From assembly GCA_905250075.1 (NCBI GenBank), contig CAJNOP010000492.1, forward strand, positions 83,405-147,404: 64,000 bases of DNA. The letters run 5' to 3'. This DNA is from Rotaria sp. Silwood1 (taxonomy: Eukaryota; Rotifera; Eurotatoria; Philodinida; Philodinidae). The notes below the pieces were generated by a model, which saw only the letters and a program-made list of their open reading frames with translations, did no database searches and had not been told where the DNA came from. Position numbers and translations under genes: made by a program. Each line of letters begins with the position of its first letter. Positions within the stretch are counted from its first letter, which is position 1. Shown here piece by piece: positions 13,145 through 27,119 of this stretch.

Positions 13145-14119
13145 TGAGCGCAGCAATAAAGAATTAGGAGACTAGCTATTAATAAAACCTTCACTCTTGA
13201 TTATCAATCTTATATGAATTCGTTGTTTTGGATTAAAACTTCATCTGGTAAATATTTAAGATTGCATGAAAGTAGTCCAGGCTGAACTAGAGTGTGTTCG
13301 ATAAGATTTTCAAATGCTGAAAAGGCTTTTCAAAAGTAAAGACGATACAGACGCCCTTGAAAATCAGATTACAGTCATAAAGCATCAAAAATTTATGAAA
13401 ATAATGAGTTAGGCAAGAGTATATGAAGAAATAAATTGAAAACATGCAATGTTCAAAATCACTTGACCAGCGTCTCGTACAGTTTTTAAAACGTTCATGG
13501 GAAAAAATGTGTTCATATTCCTTGCAAACTCAATGTTCAATCTTGAGTATAGCACCACGTTATTGGTGGCATATTGAATGAATAGACGCAGCAACATTTT
13601 TGTTCAAATATAATACTTACTTTGAAATAAGCCATCACAAGAGTTATGTGGTTGGAAATCACCTCAGAACTTAATATTCTTAACAAGTATCCTGTTCAAT
13701 ACATGGTTAACACTGTGAATTAAAACAAAAGTTTATGATCTAATTCTCAAATACATGGTATACGAACACCTGCAACAAACTGTTCTTTCATGTATACTAT
13801 TGATCGTGAAGCAAAACTTCTGTTGACATGATGAGAAGACAAATCCTGGCAAAAATGAATAAACTTAATAATAACTCTATTCAAGTCTATCAATCATTTA
13901 CAAGTAATAATTGTATATTTCTCAAAAATAAAAGGTCATGTACAAAATGAACATTTTTAATGAAAAATTTATTCAGAAAACTTTCTCGGAACAAAGCCTA
14001 GTGCATCATTCACTCGTCGAATAATGAATACGCCATAAGTGACGGGTTTTAAGAAGTGCCTTGGTCATCAAGTAGATCATCGAAAATGTAATGTAAATCT
14101 CTCAAGTAGTGCTAGATCA

Positions 14120-15580
14120 CGAAACCATTGAATCATTCTAACTATTCCTTTGTTCAAATATACTGAACATTTCAAAGCGAAGTACCTCTATGGGGCATGG
14201 TATATAATATCACTTTACAAAAACATCATTTCAATCACCAGTTTTCTGTACACATTTGCGGTTCCCATTGTAGCAAAAATACAACGAAACGTCTCAAGTT
14301 GAAAATCTACACAAAAAACATACATAGCAAGTACAATAGATCTATTCGTTTTCGCACATACCGAACCCGAAAATTAACTACAAATTTTGCCTAAAGGATT
14401 GCATTAACAATGAATCATTCTGAGGAAGGCCTTATTCAACTATTTTATTCTCTAGAAACAAATGGCAGTAGAACACAAAATTGAACAGCACATAGAAGAC
14501 GAATTATACTAATCAAGGTTGTATTAAATTATTTTACTCTGAACCAATTAACGTTGGTAGAATAGAAGATTGAACAACACATGACAGATGAATTATTTTA
14601 ACTAAGCTCGAATTCATTTATTTTATTCTGAAGCAATCACTAACATCAGAAGTTTTAATCAAATAGCATATGGCACGTGAATTCTTCTTAAAACGGTCGG
14701 ATTTAATTATTTTTTTCTCTAGCAGTATATAACAGTCAAACATAAGATTGCGCAGCATGTGACATATGAATTATTTTAAACAAGGTCCTGTTCAAATTCT
14801 TTAATCTCAAGCAACCAATATCAGTAAAGCAGAGGATTGAACAGTGTATGTTATATGAATTATCCAAGTAAGCTCGAGCTCATTTATTTTAGTCTGAAGC
14901 AATCGCTAACATCAGAAAACGTAATCAAACAGCGCATTGCATATGAATTATCCTAAGCAAAGTCGTATTTAGTTATTTTACTGACTAGCAATCCATGATA
15001 CTCGAACATAAGATTGTGCAGCGTATGGTATACAAATTATCCTAAGCAAGATCATCTTCAAATATTTTAATCTAAAGCAGCCAACGTCAGTAGAGCAGAA
15101 GGTTGAACACCATATGTGGTATGAATTATCCAACCATTCTCGAGTTCATCTATTTTACTCTGAAGTAATCGCTAATATCAGAAAACGTAATCAAGCAGCG
15201 CATGGCATATGAATTCTTCTAACCAAGGTCGTATTTAATTATTTTACTGTCTAACAATCCATGGCAGTCAAACACAATATTGAGCAACGTATGATATGTG
15301 AACTATCATAATTAAAGTCGTATCCAATTATCTTATTCTGAAGCAATCGCCAACATTAGAAGACATAATCAAACAGTGCAAGGTATATGAATTATCCTAA
15401 GGAAAGTCGTATTCAATTATTGTACTCTCTGGCATTTTGTGACAGTCGAACACAAGAATGAACAACGTATAACGTATGAATTATTCTAATTAAGGTCGTA
15501 TATAATTATTTTACTCTCCAGAAATCGATGATAGTCGAACAGCAAATTAACCATCACGTGGCAAATAAATAGCTTGAAGA
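14120..15580 (+). repeat. Satellite, 89-bp subfamily
   Basis: About 13 copies are anchored on a GAATTATYCTAA-like core. Core positions include about 14501, 14591, 14681, 14768, 14855, 14945, 15034, 15122, 15211, 15300, 15389 and 15477, a period near 89 bp. Units share TCGTATTCAATTATTTTACT and GAAGCAATCGCTAACATCAG-like segments. An outlying degenerate unit lies at about 14127. The unit aligns with the 92-bp repeats at 16-19.7 kb and with the reverse complement of those at 57.9-64 kb. No gene is present. Confidence 0.85.
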
Positions 15581-15839
15581 TAGGATTCAGATAAATCTTG
15601 TGATGAAACCAAAAGTTAGCTTGGTTTACATCAAACATGGCATATTAGATAATGAATTAGTGAGGCAGTTATAATCAAATTCAAATAGTTTGTGAAACTG
15701 TTCTGGAAAACCAACATATTGTGGCATAATGAGAACCATATAGAAATGAAATAGCTTTAGTAGAAAGATTTGGAGTATACTTAACAAATGTTTTTTTCAA
15801 TTTGAAATAAAGTGTGATACTAAATGATACTATGAACAA

Positions 15840-17090
15840 TAAAATGGATAGTGAATTATTCTAAATATGAATCCATTCAAGTATTCTTCTACTTTGTCAG
15901 GAAAGTCTCATATTTTTTGATTTTCAAGCATTATATCCCAAGTATATAACTCCAAAGAGGATATCATTCACGCATTTCACTCATTTTAAAACGGAGCTTG
16001 AGTGTATACCTCCTAGTAGAGCGTGCATAGGATATGAATCATTTCCAGCATCAGCCTGTCCAATTATCATATTCTCTTCAGATTTGATTCTGAAATTACG
16101 GAAGATGATGCAATATGACGAGGTGAACGATAAGAACCAACAAGTGTTCCATTCAAATCCATTACTTACTTCGAAGCTAATGATGTCAGCTAATCTTACC
16201 TCCAGAGATCACTAGACTAATGGATCGTTCTAACCAAGTTTGTATGCAAATAAGTCATTTGTTTGAATTTAAGTAAGTCATTTTTTCACATTGCTGAAGA
16301 TCACATGACAAATGAATCATTCTAATGACGACTTCATTCAATTCTGTCTTTTAGTTCAAAGCTACAGACATCACGCTATTACATTAGCAAAGCTCTATTG
16401 ACAAATGAATTGTTATAATAAGGGCTCCATTGAAGTATATCGATCACCTCCAAGCGAAGTATGTCACTCAACTACATTATCATATTCTACTGATAAATGA
16501 ATCGTTATAATTAAGATCCCGTTGCAGTACGTTCCTCACTTCTAAATGAAGTGTGTCATTCAATCACATCGACTAAAATTTATTGATAAATGAATTGTTA
16601 CAACCAGCGTTCTATGCTATTATATCGCTCACTTCGAAGCGCAGTATGTCACACAATCATATCAGCAAAGACATCTTAGCAAATCAATCGTTCTAATTAG
16701 GATTCCATTGAAGCATATCGCTCACTTCTAAACGAATCGTGGCATTCGATCACATTAGCTAAAATCTATTGATAAATGAATTGTTATAACCAGCGGTCCA
16801 TGAGAGTATATCGCTCAGTTTCAAGCGACATGTATCATTCGATCATATTGGTGTAGATCCATCGGCAAGTGAATCGCTCTAAGCATGGCTTCATGCGAGT
16901 ATGTCACTCCCTTCGAAGCGCAGCGTGTCACAAGATCATATCAACATAGATCTCTTAACAAATCAATCATTCTAATTAGGATCCTATTGAAGTGTATCAC
17001 TCATCTCAAAGCGAAGCATGTCACGAGATCAAACCAAAAAAGATCTCAAAGAAAATGAATTGTCAGAAGCAGGGTTCCATTCAAAGTATA
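15840..17090 (+). repeat. Satellite, 92-bp subfamily, block 1
   Basis: Copies are anchored on GACAAATGAATCRTTMTAA at about 16307, 16399, 16492, 16583, 16677, 16772, 16863, 16955 and 17049, a period of 91-95 bp. The consensus continues with CCATTGAAGTATATCGCTCA, CTTCGAAGCGAAGTGTGTCA and a CATCAGCAAAGAT segment. More degenerate units lie at about 15852 and 16035. The block ends near 17090, where the sequence becomes unrelated. Confidence 0.85.
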
Positions 17091-18500
17091 TGACCAGAAA
17101 AATAACAAAACTTACACTCACCTCAGCGTATCGAGATACACGTCTCATGATTGGCATGAACAAGAAATTGGTTCAGATATGTCGCTTTTAGGGTGTCAGC
17201 TATTAAAGACGTCAATTGTTTTCTATTATATGTGGCTTACACTGGCTAAATGTATATTTAGTCGCAGTGCATCCTTTATACCAACATTTTTTGATAGGGA
17301 ATAGTGGGCTTGGCAAGAAAAAGATAGAGCATTGCAGGAAGATATGAAATCGTCTTTGGATCGACAATTACTATCAATGCAATAAAATACTCCCTCAGAG
17401 TGATAAACGCTTGCAAATTATACAGTACGGCGCTAAAACTTCATCGGAATGTTCTTACTGACATAATCCTTCATTATTAACAACGTATACAATGCACAGG
17501 TTTACTTTGAAGGAAACTGTTTTGAGTGTCAATATATTTTTTTGTCGTCGTCATTTGAATCAATCAGTTACGCTAGGTATGTAAAAGTTCTACTTAAGAG
17601 ACGTTTCATGCAAAATTTAAAAGTCTCTTGCATATCGAAAAACATGCTGGCATTTTTATTTTAAATACAATATGTTAGAAAGAACATACGCCTTGTTCAA
17701 TATTCGAATCCAAAGCATAACGGTCTGAAATCTTGTCCTTGATTAGTCAGAGCTGAATCCTTGGTCATAACTCAATATGACTCTCAAAAAAGTGGCCTTT
17801 TTTCGATCACTATGGTATTTCGATTATTGCTGTGTTACTTCAAGACTTTTGGAAAAAAGTCATGTATCAATCAGTAGAGCTTTCGTTGCTCTAAAAGGTT
17901 GTATGCATGTTTTTTTCGAAGAACTCAATATAAACGTTAGAAGTCAAGATGTAACCTATTTAATTGTGCATCAAAACCTGTATAGAACTTTCTTTTAATA
18001 AGTTCTCCGGTTGACACAGTCAATGTCAAAATTTGCCTTTTGTCTTCATCTTTCTCCGGGTATGTATGATGATAAGTGTCCATCATATTGTAAGTTAACC
18101 GTTCATTTGTATCTAATTTTATTCAAGACTAAAATTTAACACTGAAATCATAGCCTTCTACCCAAACTGTACTGTATAGAAAAAGGTTAAAAATATTTCT
18201 CGGCTTTCCTGAAAGAAGCGTCAATATTTCGCGCCTAAATGCAATATAGTACCTCTCAGCAGATTCTGCCCTGCATGGTTCATAAAGAAAAGAAAATTTC
18301 CTCAAGCCTTCTATTCGAAAAAAAGGTACCTTCGCCATTATTTTTGGGGACTTCTAAGTATCATTCACTTCCTTTCGTTTCATGCATTGCTTACCCCTCA
18401 ATAACTTTGCACTGTTCATAAAGAAGTCATTTGAGGATAACTTTGAACTAAAATATTAAACATTACTCGCAGTGATCAGAGATAGATAGCAGATGTATCA
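17090..18500. other. Unique spacer between satellite blocks
   Basis: About 1.4 kb without satellite units. Open frames at 17777-17998 and 18129-18421 have no recognisable family, splice context or conserved pattern. I see no RNA gene. Confidence 0.45.
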
Positions 18501-19660
18501 TTCGAATAATAACTGTATTTAAATATACCGCTTACTTCGTGGCGACGTATTTTACTCAATCACATAAGCAAAAGTCTACTGACAACTGTATCATTCTGAT
18601 TAGGGTTCCATCTAATTAAATCGCTTCGTTCGAAGCAAAGTGTGTCACTAAATCACAGCAGGAAAGATGTAGTGACAAATGAATCGCTTCAAGTAGGGTT
18701 CCATTCTAGTGCATGGCTCACTTCAAGATGAAGTATGTCACCAGACTACCATATTAAAATTTACATGCTATTTAATTGTTTCCAACAAAGGCATTGTACA
18801 AATATGATTTTTACCTTTAAAAAAGTTTGCAAAAAACTAGATTGTCAAAGTTGAAATAGTACATGACTAATTCTAAGTAGAATTGTATTCAAGCTTATCG
18901 TTGAGTGTGAAGTGAAGTGTGTCACTCGATCACGTCGTCAAAGGTGTATTGATAAATGAATCACTCTAAATATGATACCATTTAAGTATACTATTCATTT
19001 CGAAGCGAAATGTGTCGTTCGATTGCATCAGTAAAGATCTGCTGACAAATAAACCGTTCTAAGGAGAATTTCACTCAAGTATATAGCTCGCTTGAAGCAA
19101 AGTGTGTCCTTGGATTACACCAGCAAAGACTTGTTGACAAATGAATTGTTCTAAGAAGAATCCCGTTCAAGTATATTTCTCAGTTTGAAGCGAAATATGT
19201 CACTCGATTATATCAGCAAAACTCTGTTGACAAATGAGTCGTTCTAAGAAGGATTCTATTCAAGTATATTGTTCAGTTTGGATCGAGGTGCATCGTTCGA
19301 TTACATTAGTAAAAATCTGTTGACAAATAAATCGTTATAACCAGGATTGCATTCAGCATATTACTTATTTTGAAGCACAGTGTGACGCTTGATCATGTTA
19401 GCAATGACCTATTGAAACATGAATTGTTATCAGTAGACTCCCGTTCAAATATATCGGTTTGTTCGAAGCGAAGTGTGTCACTCGATCACAGTAGCAAAAA
19501 TCTCTTGATAAAGGAATCTTTTTTAGAAAGGTTTCATTAAGATATATCGCTCATTTCGAAGCGAAGTGTCCTACTTTATCACTTCACAGAAAATCTGTCG
19601 AGAAATGAATTAAGCTAAATCACATGACTCTGTTTGAGTATCTTGCTTGCCTTAAATAAG
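18500..19660 (+). repeat. Satellite, 92-bp subfamily, block 2
   Basis: It has the same unit and orientation as the block at 15.8-17.1 kb. Anchors fall at about 18580, 18672, 18951, 19043, 19135, 19228, 19321, 19414, 19507 and 19600, a period close to 92-93 bp, with one badly decayed stretch around 18760-18900. The unit carries TTCGAAGCGAAGTGTGTCAC, followed by a TCGATCACATCAG-like segment. Confidence 0.85.
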
Positions 19661-19664
19661 GCAT

Positions 19665-21160
19665 TTGCACGGAGAACACTTTCACGGAAAGTGTTGCAAT
19701 TAAATGGTTACTACAATCAATCTGTTCATATATTGGCTATATCAAAGCAATCTGATATAGGTGAGAATGCGCTGAAGAAGTATGTGAAGTATGAACACTA
19801 GGAAGTATCAAGTATTGATTCAACTATATGAACGAGTGCAAAGCAAGCATCACAGCTGTTACTTCAAATCATGATGACATAAATCATGCACAGTCAGAAC
19901 AAAGATTCTATTCGAATACTCCAACTTCTTTGACGTGATTGGTCGATATTAATCAACGGACGGAAGTAAACATTGTACATGATAGCGTTTTACGAGGGTC
20001 TCGTGTAACTGTAGGCAGGGTAGTTGCTAAACAAATATGAAGAGTTGTACTTCAATTAAAAATCTCCTATACTAGACAGTATTTTCATAGAGGGTTAACA
20101 CATCGATTTCAGTCTATTGTTGAATTTTTATACAGAAAGCTGTTGCCATTTCAAAACGCCATTCAGGCTACGTGTAGAATTAGAAAACTAACATTTTGAG
20201 TATTTTGATCTATTAGCTTAAGTAGGCTATGGCATTTGCTGCAGTGTGTAACTCACTTCCAAATAATGAATGTACAGTCTGAACTTTGTTGTTTCCAGCT
20301 TATAGATGCCCAGGCTTAGCCTTTCGAGTGGGCAAAAGAAGAGACATATTCTCTGTTATAATGTCTAATGTTTAGACTTTTCTGCTTTCATCTATTACTT
20401 GTAAATGAATCTGTTTTAATTTAAATGCATTTCTTCTTTATCACCACTATTTCATCAGAAAATTGCATGGGATAAGTGATCGACGAAGTTCATTTAAAAG
20501 ACCATGAGTGAAAACACATCCTCTTCATAAATTTGCTTCGCTTATTAAGCTATTTCATTATTTCATATTCTCTTTCTTCGTGATTTCTATGAATACTAAG
20601 CTTCTGATAGAATGCGAACATATAATTTTCAGCTTCTCATGAAAGAAAGAAGATCCTTGAAAACATTTTTCTAGAATAGTACAGAAGCCTCAAATTTTTC
20701 AAAAAAGCATTAAAGACTTTCCAGTAAAGTAAAGGATCTATTAATCACAGCTGAACAATGACTTTCTAGTGCTATCGACTTTGACACAGATCCTAGCAGT
20801 AAACGAGCATATATGTCTTGTGTTATTCATGAAAAGAAAAATTGAAATAAACGACATAAACCCAAAGTGCTTCACTACTCACATGAAACAGTTATTCAGA
20901 TCGTATTGGATACGGAGAAGAAGCTCTAAAATTTATGATTGAATTTGTTGATCCTCAGCGATAAGAAAACAGTGTCAGCGTACAGTCTAGATGATTCCCA
21001 GCTTAAGAATTATATCATTTGAACAAGAGTAACTAGTAACAGAAAGTAACAGCGACGTAAGAGTTAAGAATGCTACGAAGGTAGATCGATGGCAAGAAAG
21101 ATTGGCACCTAAGAACAGGTGGCCAATACCTGAATACGAGTTGTTTCTTTTGGATGCAGT
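19665..21160. other. No feature seen
   Basis: AT-rich sequence between the satellite and the Cys-rich gene. I found no coding stretch or repeat. Confidence 0.45.
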
Positions 21161-21163
21161 ACT

Positions 21164-21248
21164 TTGTGGGGTGTCGGTATGAGTGAGGTGTAGGTGAGTG
21201 TGGGTGTATGGATGTATATCGTGTTTTTGACCACAGTCACACCCTTAT
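21164..21248. repeat. GT-rich/CA-rich hairpin tract, copy B
   Basis: TTGTGGGGTGTCGG, several GTGAGTG/GTGTGGGTG words, then CCACAGTCACACCCTTA. On the minus strand it begins AAGGGTGTGACTGTGG and ends ACACCCCACAA, matching the copy at 32.0 kb. It lies inside what should be the fifth Cys-rich exon of the neighbouring minus-strand gene and coincides with loss of that exon. Confidence 0.6.
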
Positions 21249-21275
21249 TTTTCACACTATTAGCGCTTGTTGAAG

Positions 21276-22099
21276 CTATGAAAACAAGACATATGATCCA
21301 TTTCTAGACAGAACAAGGTACCTACCAGCACATCGGCCGTTTAAGCACATGAGACTTTCGCAATCGGATGATATTTTACATACTCTACCAATGTTACAAC
21401 GCTTGCCAATTGTCCCACATGGACCTCCACAATCGACATCAGTTTCGCCATGGTTTTTGACATTATCGCTACATGTCGGAGCTATGAAAACAGGACTTGT
21501 GTTGCATTTCTAGACAGAATAGGCTACCTACCAACACATCGGCCGTTTAAGCACACGAGGCTTTTACAATCACGTTGTACTTTACATATTCTGCCAGCAG
21601 TGCAGCCCTTGCCAATCCCCACACATAGACCTCCGCAGTCAATATCAGTCTCGTCTTGATTTCTGACACGATCATAACATGTCGGAGCTATGAAAACAAG
21701 ATATTTGTTGCATTTCTAGATAGAACAGAGTGCCTACCAGCACATCGACCATTTAAGCACGCGAGGCTTTTGCAATCGCGTTGTACTTTACACACTTTGC
21801 CAGTATTGCAGCGCTTGCCAATCGCCACACATGGACCTCCACAATCAACATCGGTCTCGGCTTGGTTTTTGACACGATCATAACATGTTGGAGCTGCAAA
21901 AGCAAGATATTTTTTGCATTTCTAGATAGAACAGAGTACCTACCAACACATCGACTGTTTAAGCATGCGAGACTTTTGCAATCACGTTGTACTGTACACA
22001 TTCTGCCATCATTACAGCGCTTGCCAATGGCCACACATAGACCTCCGCAGTCAATATCAGACTCGGCTTGGTTTTTCACACGGTCGCTGCATGTCGGAA
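21276..22099 (-). repeat. Exact 206-bp tandem duplication of exon plus intron
   Basis: Four exons of exactly 156 nt alternate with introns of exactly 50 nt, so the repeat period is exactly 206 bp. Both exon and intron copies are highly similar; the introns share GTAGG..ACTCTGTTCTATCTAG. Since all exons are symmetric phase 1-1, adding or removing a unit keeps the frame. This is recent module amplification by unequal exchange. Confidence 0.9.
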
Positions 22100-25000
22100 C
22101 TGGAAATAAAAAGGACTTGTCAGTTCCGCGATTTATAAGGAGTGAGTGAAGAAATCTTCTGGTTCAAGTTTACGGTCCTTGAAATATTGATGTAGTAAAT
22201 TTTCATGTCACAGTCTTTGTGATATTTTGATTGCGTCAAGTCTATCTTCGCTTGAATAATATTGATGTCGTTTTGTAGAGAGAAATGATTTTGACATGTG
22301 AAGGCTTTTCCAAGTATCTTTTTATACAATTAAATGAATTCATGGGAATTGTTTCGCTCGAAGCTTTTAATACGAAAAATAATAATAAGTCACAACGGAC
22401 AATCACCAACGGATGTGAGGAAAGTTTGCTACAGCAAAATTTTAATGACTATATTGGCTCTGATGATGAAGAAATTATATCGATCTACGTAATTGGTAGA
22501 CTTTCTCTGAGAGAAGAATTCTGTCTTTAATATGTCTTGAAATAAATATGATGGTTGATTGTCATTCTATTGATCAGAGTATTCGTTTGCTAACAAAAAG
22601 CTAGCCATGAATCAACGCAATAATAGAATTATTGGACTATTATGTGTCACTATATGAGCTAAGAGTCAGAAACTTGCCAGAACATGTATATATTTTTCTC
22701 GGCATATTGAGAAAGAAATTGATAAGTAGTGCATTATCGTTCTGATAGATTTTTACTAAACTAATTCATAACGTAAACGAACTACCGTAAAACCTCTAAT
22801 AGTGAAAATATCTTCTTAATGAACAATTTGTCTTACTAAGCACCTGCCGGTTTTTCCAAGCGAATTTTGCTGGTTTTCAATTCCTCCTTCATGAACACCC
22901 TTGGATTCTGAATATGAACGAATTTTTAGGGTCTCTACTGCGTATATTGACTCCATCAATGTAAAAGTCAATGCAGGGAGCGAGATAAAAAAAATATAAG
23001 ATTAGCGTTGGCGAGATAGCTAGCATGAATTCGACTAGTATCATGATTTATCACAATGAAAACCAAGAAGAAATCATAGAAGAAAGATAGACACAAATAT
23101 GCCATTATCTCAGATAGGCACCAACACTATCTATTAGATATGATAGCGTGCTATGATTTTGATTTCGAGGATAAATTTTATTTATCTCTTGATGCTTCAT
23201 TCAACATTATCACAAGAAAGAAAATAAATATATTAATGATTACGAAACCCACAGGAACAAAAAAAATTAAAGCGGAAACTTAGAGACGGTCTTAGTCGAA
23301 ACATGAATGATAGCGTTGAAAACTACAGAAAAAAATAGTAAATAGTTCCAGGAACAAATAGGGTAATAAAATCTATACTTCAATTTTAGTTTTACTTGAC
23401 CCCCGATAATATGATCACCTCGTTATACTAAACGTTTTCGTCGATCAAATGGCGCCTCACAGCGTCATATCAATATCTTTTATATCATATACCGTGTGCT
23501 ATCAAGACATTTCTACTATGCTGAAACATGCGAATTCCGCTTTCTTGACTTGAGAAACTCATAGAAGTACAGGCATCCAATATTCTTAAAGTATTAATGT
23601 TAAATCATGAATCAAACTATAGATTTGAACCATGTCCCAGAACAACATTGTAGAACATTCGATGTTTTTTACTTTTACTAATAATTCACGCTCTCAAAAT
23701 TGAATAGTAAAAATATCCGTATCAAAGCTTACAAAAATCTACGAAACACAGAACTATTTTTACCTGCTCTTTTAGCTCTTGAAGCAACGCGCGGTGCTCG
23801 TATTAAAGAACTTAATGACCAATTACTAATTTTCTTACATCTGATCAGTACAAGTTCACTGGAGCTTTTGTCATCAAATTTGAATTCCAGTGAAATAGTT
23901 GAAGTATATGTAGCGATACGAGCCTGAATAACATTAGCAAAATCGTCTTTGCAAGGCTTATATGTGGCACAAGCTTCCGGATAGACTATATAAATATTCA
24001 TTTCTACAAATGAGCCATCTGATCCCAACTGATCACACCTAAGTCTCAAATAAAGTTAGACAAATATTGAGAGCAGACATGTAGATTACAGAAAAAGTCA
24101 CGCAAAATGAAGACTTACATTCCACGTTTTTCCTCTGGAAGTTGCAGGTGACAACAACGATCATCGGCATTGGCTTCACTATTAGTGATCACAATTGTGC
24201 TGATACGGATCGAACCTGATTCGATACCATAGAGAGCTTCTAACTAGAATTTTGTTCAATTTAATTAGTTTAAAGATATGTAATAACTAATTGAAATACG
24301 ATTACTTTTCGAACAATCTCATGCGTATTGATGATTTTCGTACTATGATTTTTGTTTGGCATCCAGTTTGAGAAAAAATGTTGCGTGATTTCGCCAGATT
24401 CTACAATATTAAATGAATAATCAAAATCGACAGTCGTTTCTAAGAGGATCTTTTTCAATAATATGAATCATTTGCTGAAAAATTTGTTCTAAGATAATTA
24501 ATATACAAAAAACTTGATTTACGAACGTCGAATAACACTCAATAGATAAAAACTACTCTTAATCCTTTCTCTATTGTTATCATTCTAGATAGTGTGCGCT
24601 GTGGTTCTTACTCCATCTGTCTGCAGTCATCAGCTACACTTACATGTGAAATGGATTATGCGGCAGTTTTCTTGTTGAGTTTCTTATGGTACTACTAACG
24701 ATTAGTTCATTTTCTCAATGTTTTCATTAAAAAAACTCCAAAAATGTCTTGCTATTTTCTGATTTATATTCATGCCAATGATATTTAGTCTGAAAATAAT
24801 TATGGCTTCGATTTCTGAGAATTCCATAAATTTCAAATGACTCAAATAAACCCATGCGTATCGTCATATGTTTCTCATTGAAATAATTTATACAAAATAA
24901 TTTTGAATATATTGAACAGTGAAATTCGTGCATGGACAATTACAATTCTACGTTAGATGAAAGATCATTATAATCGTTGAGAAGTATAATACACTTGTCA

Positions 25001-25922
25001 ACTAAGTTCTTATTCGTTTGATTATGGATGAAAAAGATATATAATATAAAGAGATATTACTGACTTGAAGGTCTTATAATGCATGGCTTTATCATAAAAC
25101 TGCTTCAAACAGTCGTCGCTAGACAGAAGAGCTGTCTGATTGCGAGAATCACTTCTCTGTTACAGAAAATGAAGAATATACTGGTGATAAAAGTAAATTT
25201 CGACTGAACAGTTTTTAAATCTTTATAAATAACAGAAAAAATTGAATAATGAATAATGTTCAAATTCGAAAATAGAAAAAATTTCTTTGTGTAAAGCATC
25301 ATTAAAAGATGATGATTATTATGCATTACATGGCAGATAGCCTTTTTCTTAACAACTGACTACTGTTGAACAACATGATGACAAAATGGGTGTGAAACAA
25401 TCAAAACTTCTTTTTAACAAGCTCAAGTCTTTCAGCCATCTTGAATACAATCTTTTTTTAAAAAGACTCATCGTGTGCTGCTCTAATCAGATTTTCTTTA
25501 TTATAAGTTTTCATTAGTGGAAAACTGAATTATTCATCCTTTCTGTCCTATCATATTATTTCTAAACATTTTACAATAATACCTCAATAAGCAACATGAT
25601 TTACTGTTTCGCTGAAAGAGAGAGTTGACATACCTGTGTTGTAGTCCGACACGACGTTGGTATTACATTTTGTAAGAAACATGCATATTAATAAAAATAT
25701 GATCGTGACGAGAAATCCAAGTAAAATTACACTAAAGAGTCTTTCAATGCCAAAGCCGATCTGTTTAGTATATATTCTTCTGAAATAAAAACGCAGAGAA
25801 GGTGCATCATTCATTTCTGGATCACAGAAAGTCAAAGCTATGTTAATGTTCAGCTGAGAAGGTAAGATTTTCAAGTACAAAATAGTTTTTCGACGCCAAC
25901 TATAGGTCATTTTATCGCTCAT
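21326..25922 (-). CDS. Type II membrane protein with tandem Cys-rich modules
   Basis: My exon model, in gene order, is 25922-25634, 24400-24306, 24243-24119, 24038-23839, then four 156-nt exons at 22099-21944, 21893-21738, 21687-21532 and 21481-21326. Every junction is GT..AG and phases agree (1, 0, 2, then 1 throughout). Exon 1 starts MSDKMTYSWRRKTILY and carries one membrane segment (LFSVILLGFLVTIIFLLICM), with the downstream part predicted outside. The middle exons encode a Cys-containing ectodomain with no family I recognise. Each 156-nt exon encodes one module, roughly CSDRVKNQAESDIDCGG followed by spaced Cys and ending SLACLNSRC; similar KN..ETD.DCGG modules occur in several protist and myxobacterial surface proteins. 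The four exons are separated by introns of exactly 50 nt. A fifth copy starts at 21275 but is lost after about 40 nt in GT-rich sequence, so the true 3' end is missing or altered. The long introns (25.6-24.4 and 23.8-22.1 kb) are inferred. The 22.1-kb acceptor is well supported; joining the two halves into one gene rests on phase and order. Confidence 0.6.
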
Positions 25923-26769
25923 AGAAAGTATTGTAATTGCTTAACTTGAATTGGATCTTGATTGTCCTTTATTTGAAAATTAGCATTGAGATCAGCTCCA
26001 TGGTTACCAAAATGTTCCAAATGTGACCGTCTAAATCGATCTTTTCATTTTCAAATGTTGAATTCTTTAGGACTACATATTTTATGGAAGAAAATCGAAA
26101 CATTTGATCTACGTGAAAAACTAATATTTCGCAGAAGCATTCAGTCAAACTGAAACTTTAAGTAAGAGGCAGTAACAATGAGAATTGCACATGTGCGAAT
26201 ATTCAGACCGAAAATATAAAACCTAATTTTATTCGAAAAAGCTCTAGAACAGGTCGAGATGTGATCGAAATAAAGGTCATAACTCAATTTCAAAGACCGT
26301 TATACTCAATCAAAGCTACAGCATTACACAACTGGCAATGACTTATTTAAAAATGAGTGTCAATCGAAATGAGAGAGTTTACATTTGGAAATGTTTCGTT
26401 TTGATCAGAAGAATATTAGCGTGTTAGTGGTAATGTTGGTGAAAGAAGCTTTGACAAACTTACGACTTCCCTATAATGCCCATATTTTTTTCATATAATA
26501 CTTTTGTTAACATTTCTTATGCGATGAACGATTCTTTATCGTTAGAAGCTTTGCAATCAAAGTTGTAAGCTCGATATCTAAAAGAGATGATTTACAGCAC
26601 AAAATAAATGTTGAGTTAGCTAGAAAAAAAATTTGAGTTTTGATATTTGAGAATATTAGTGTACACAGCAATGAAGTTATGGTTTTTTCACCATTGAGCC
26701 ATTTTCCAGTGGAGCTCTTTTGAAGACTGAGCTACCGTGGACAAAAATATTCATGTCAATTAGTCCCGG

Positions 26770-27030
26770 TTAACAGGTGGTCGAATTATACTTCGAGTGA
26801 AATTGTTTTCTAGCTTTTTATTCTAATCATAGGGGAGCCCTATCCCAGTGATAATTTATAATTCAACTGAAATATTTTTTCTGGCTTTCCACTATAGTTA
26901 TTGACAGTCCTATCTCTATTATGATTCGAATTGTAATTTGAGTAATTTGTTTTTTCGCTTTTCTGCTGTATCGATAAGAGAGCCGTCCGTCATTTATAAT
27001 ATTGAAATAATTCTTTTCTGTCAATAAGGC
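26770..27030. repeat. 72-bp degenerate tandem repeat
   Basis: Three to four imperfect units start near 26786, 26856, 26931 and 27001. They share an AATTATA/AATTGTA lead, a T-rich TTTTTCTGGCTTT-like segment and a GAGAGCC/GGGAGCCC word followed by TATCYC. I see no coding potential. Confidence 0.45.
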
Positions 27031-27094
27031 TTCCGATGTTTTTTTTAAATTTTCAAATATATTCGAAGTCGAATCACGCAACTACTCTTAGAAT

Positions 27095-27119
27095 TATATA
27101 TATATATATATATATATAT
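27095..27119. repeat. (TA)n microsatellite
   Basis: An uninterrupted TA dinucleotide run of about 12 units. The surroundings to 28800 are T-rich and contain no recognisable gene. Confidence 0.9.

Noticed and set aside
17777-17998. Open frame of 73 codons starting MTLKKVAFF
   Set aside because: No family, splice context or protein-like pattern; length is within chance expectation for this sequence.
14120-19660. CRISPR-like array
   Set aside because: Units are contiguous, diverged and of about 90 bp with no constant-repeat/unique-spacer pattern; the rest of the window is eukaryotic. It is a satellite.
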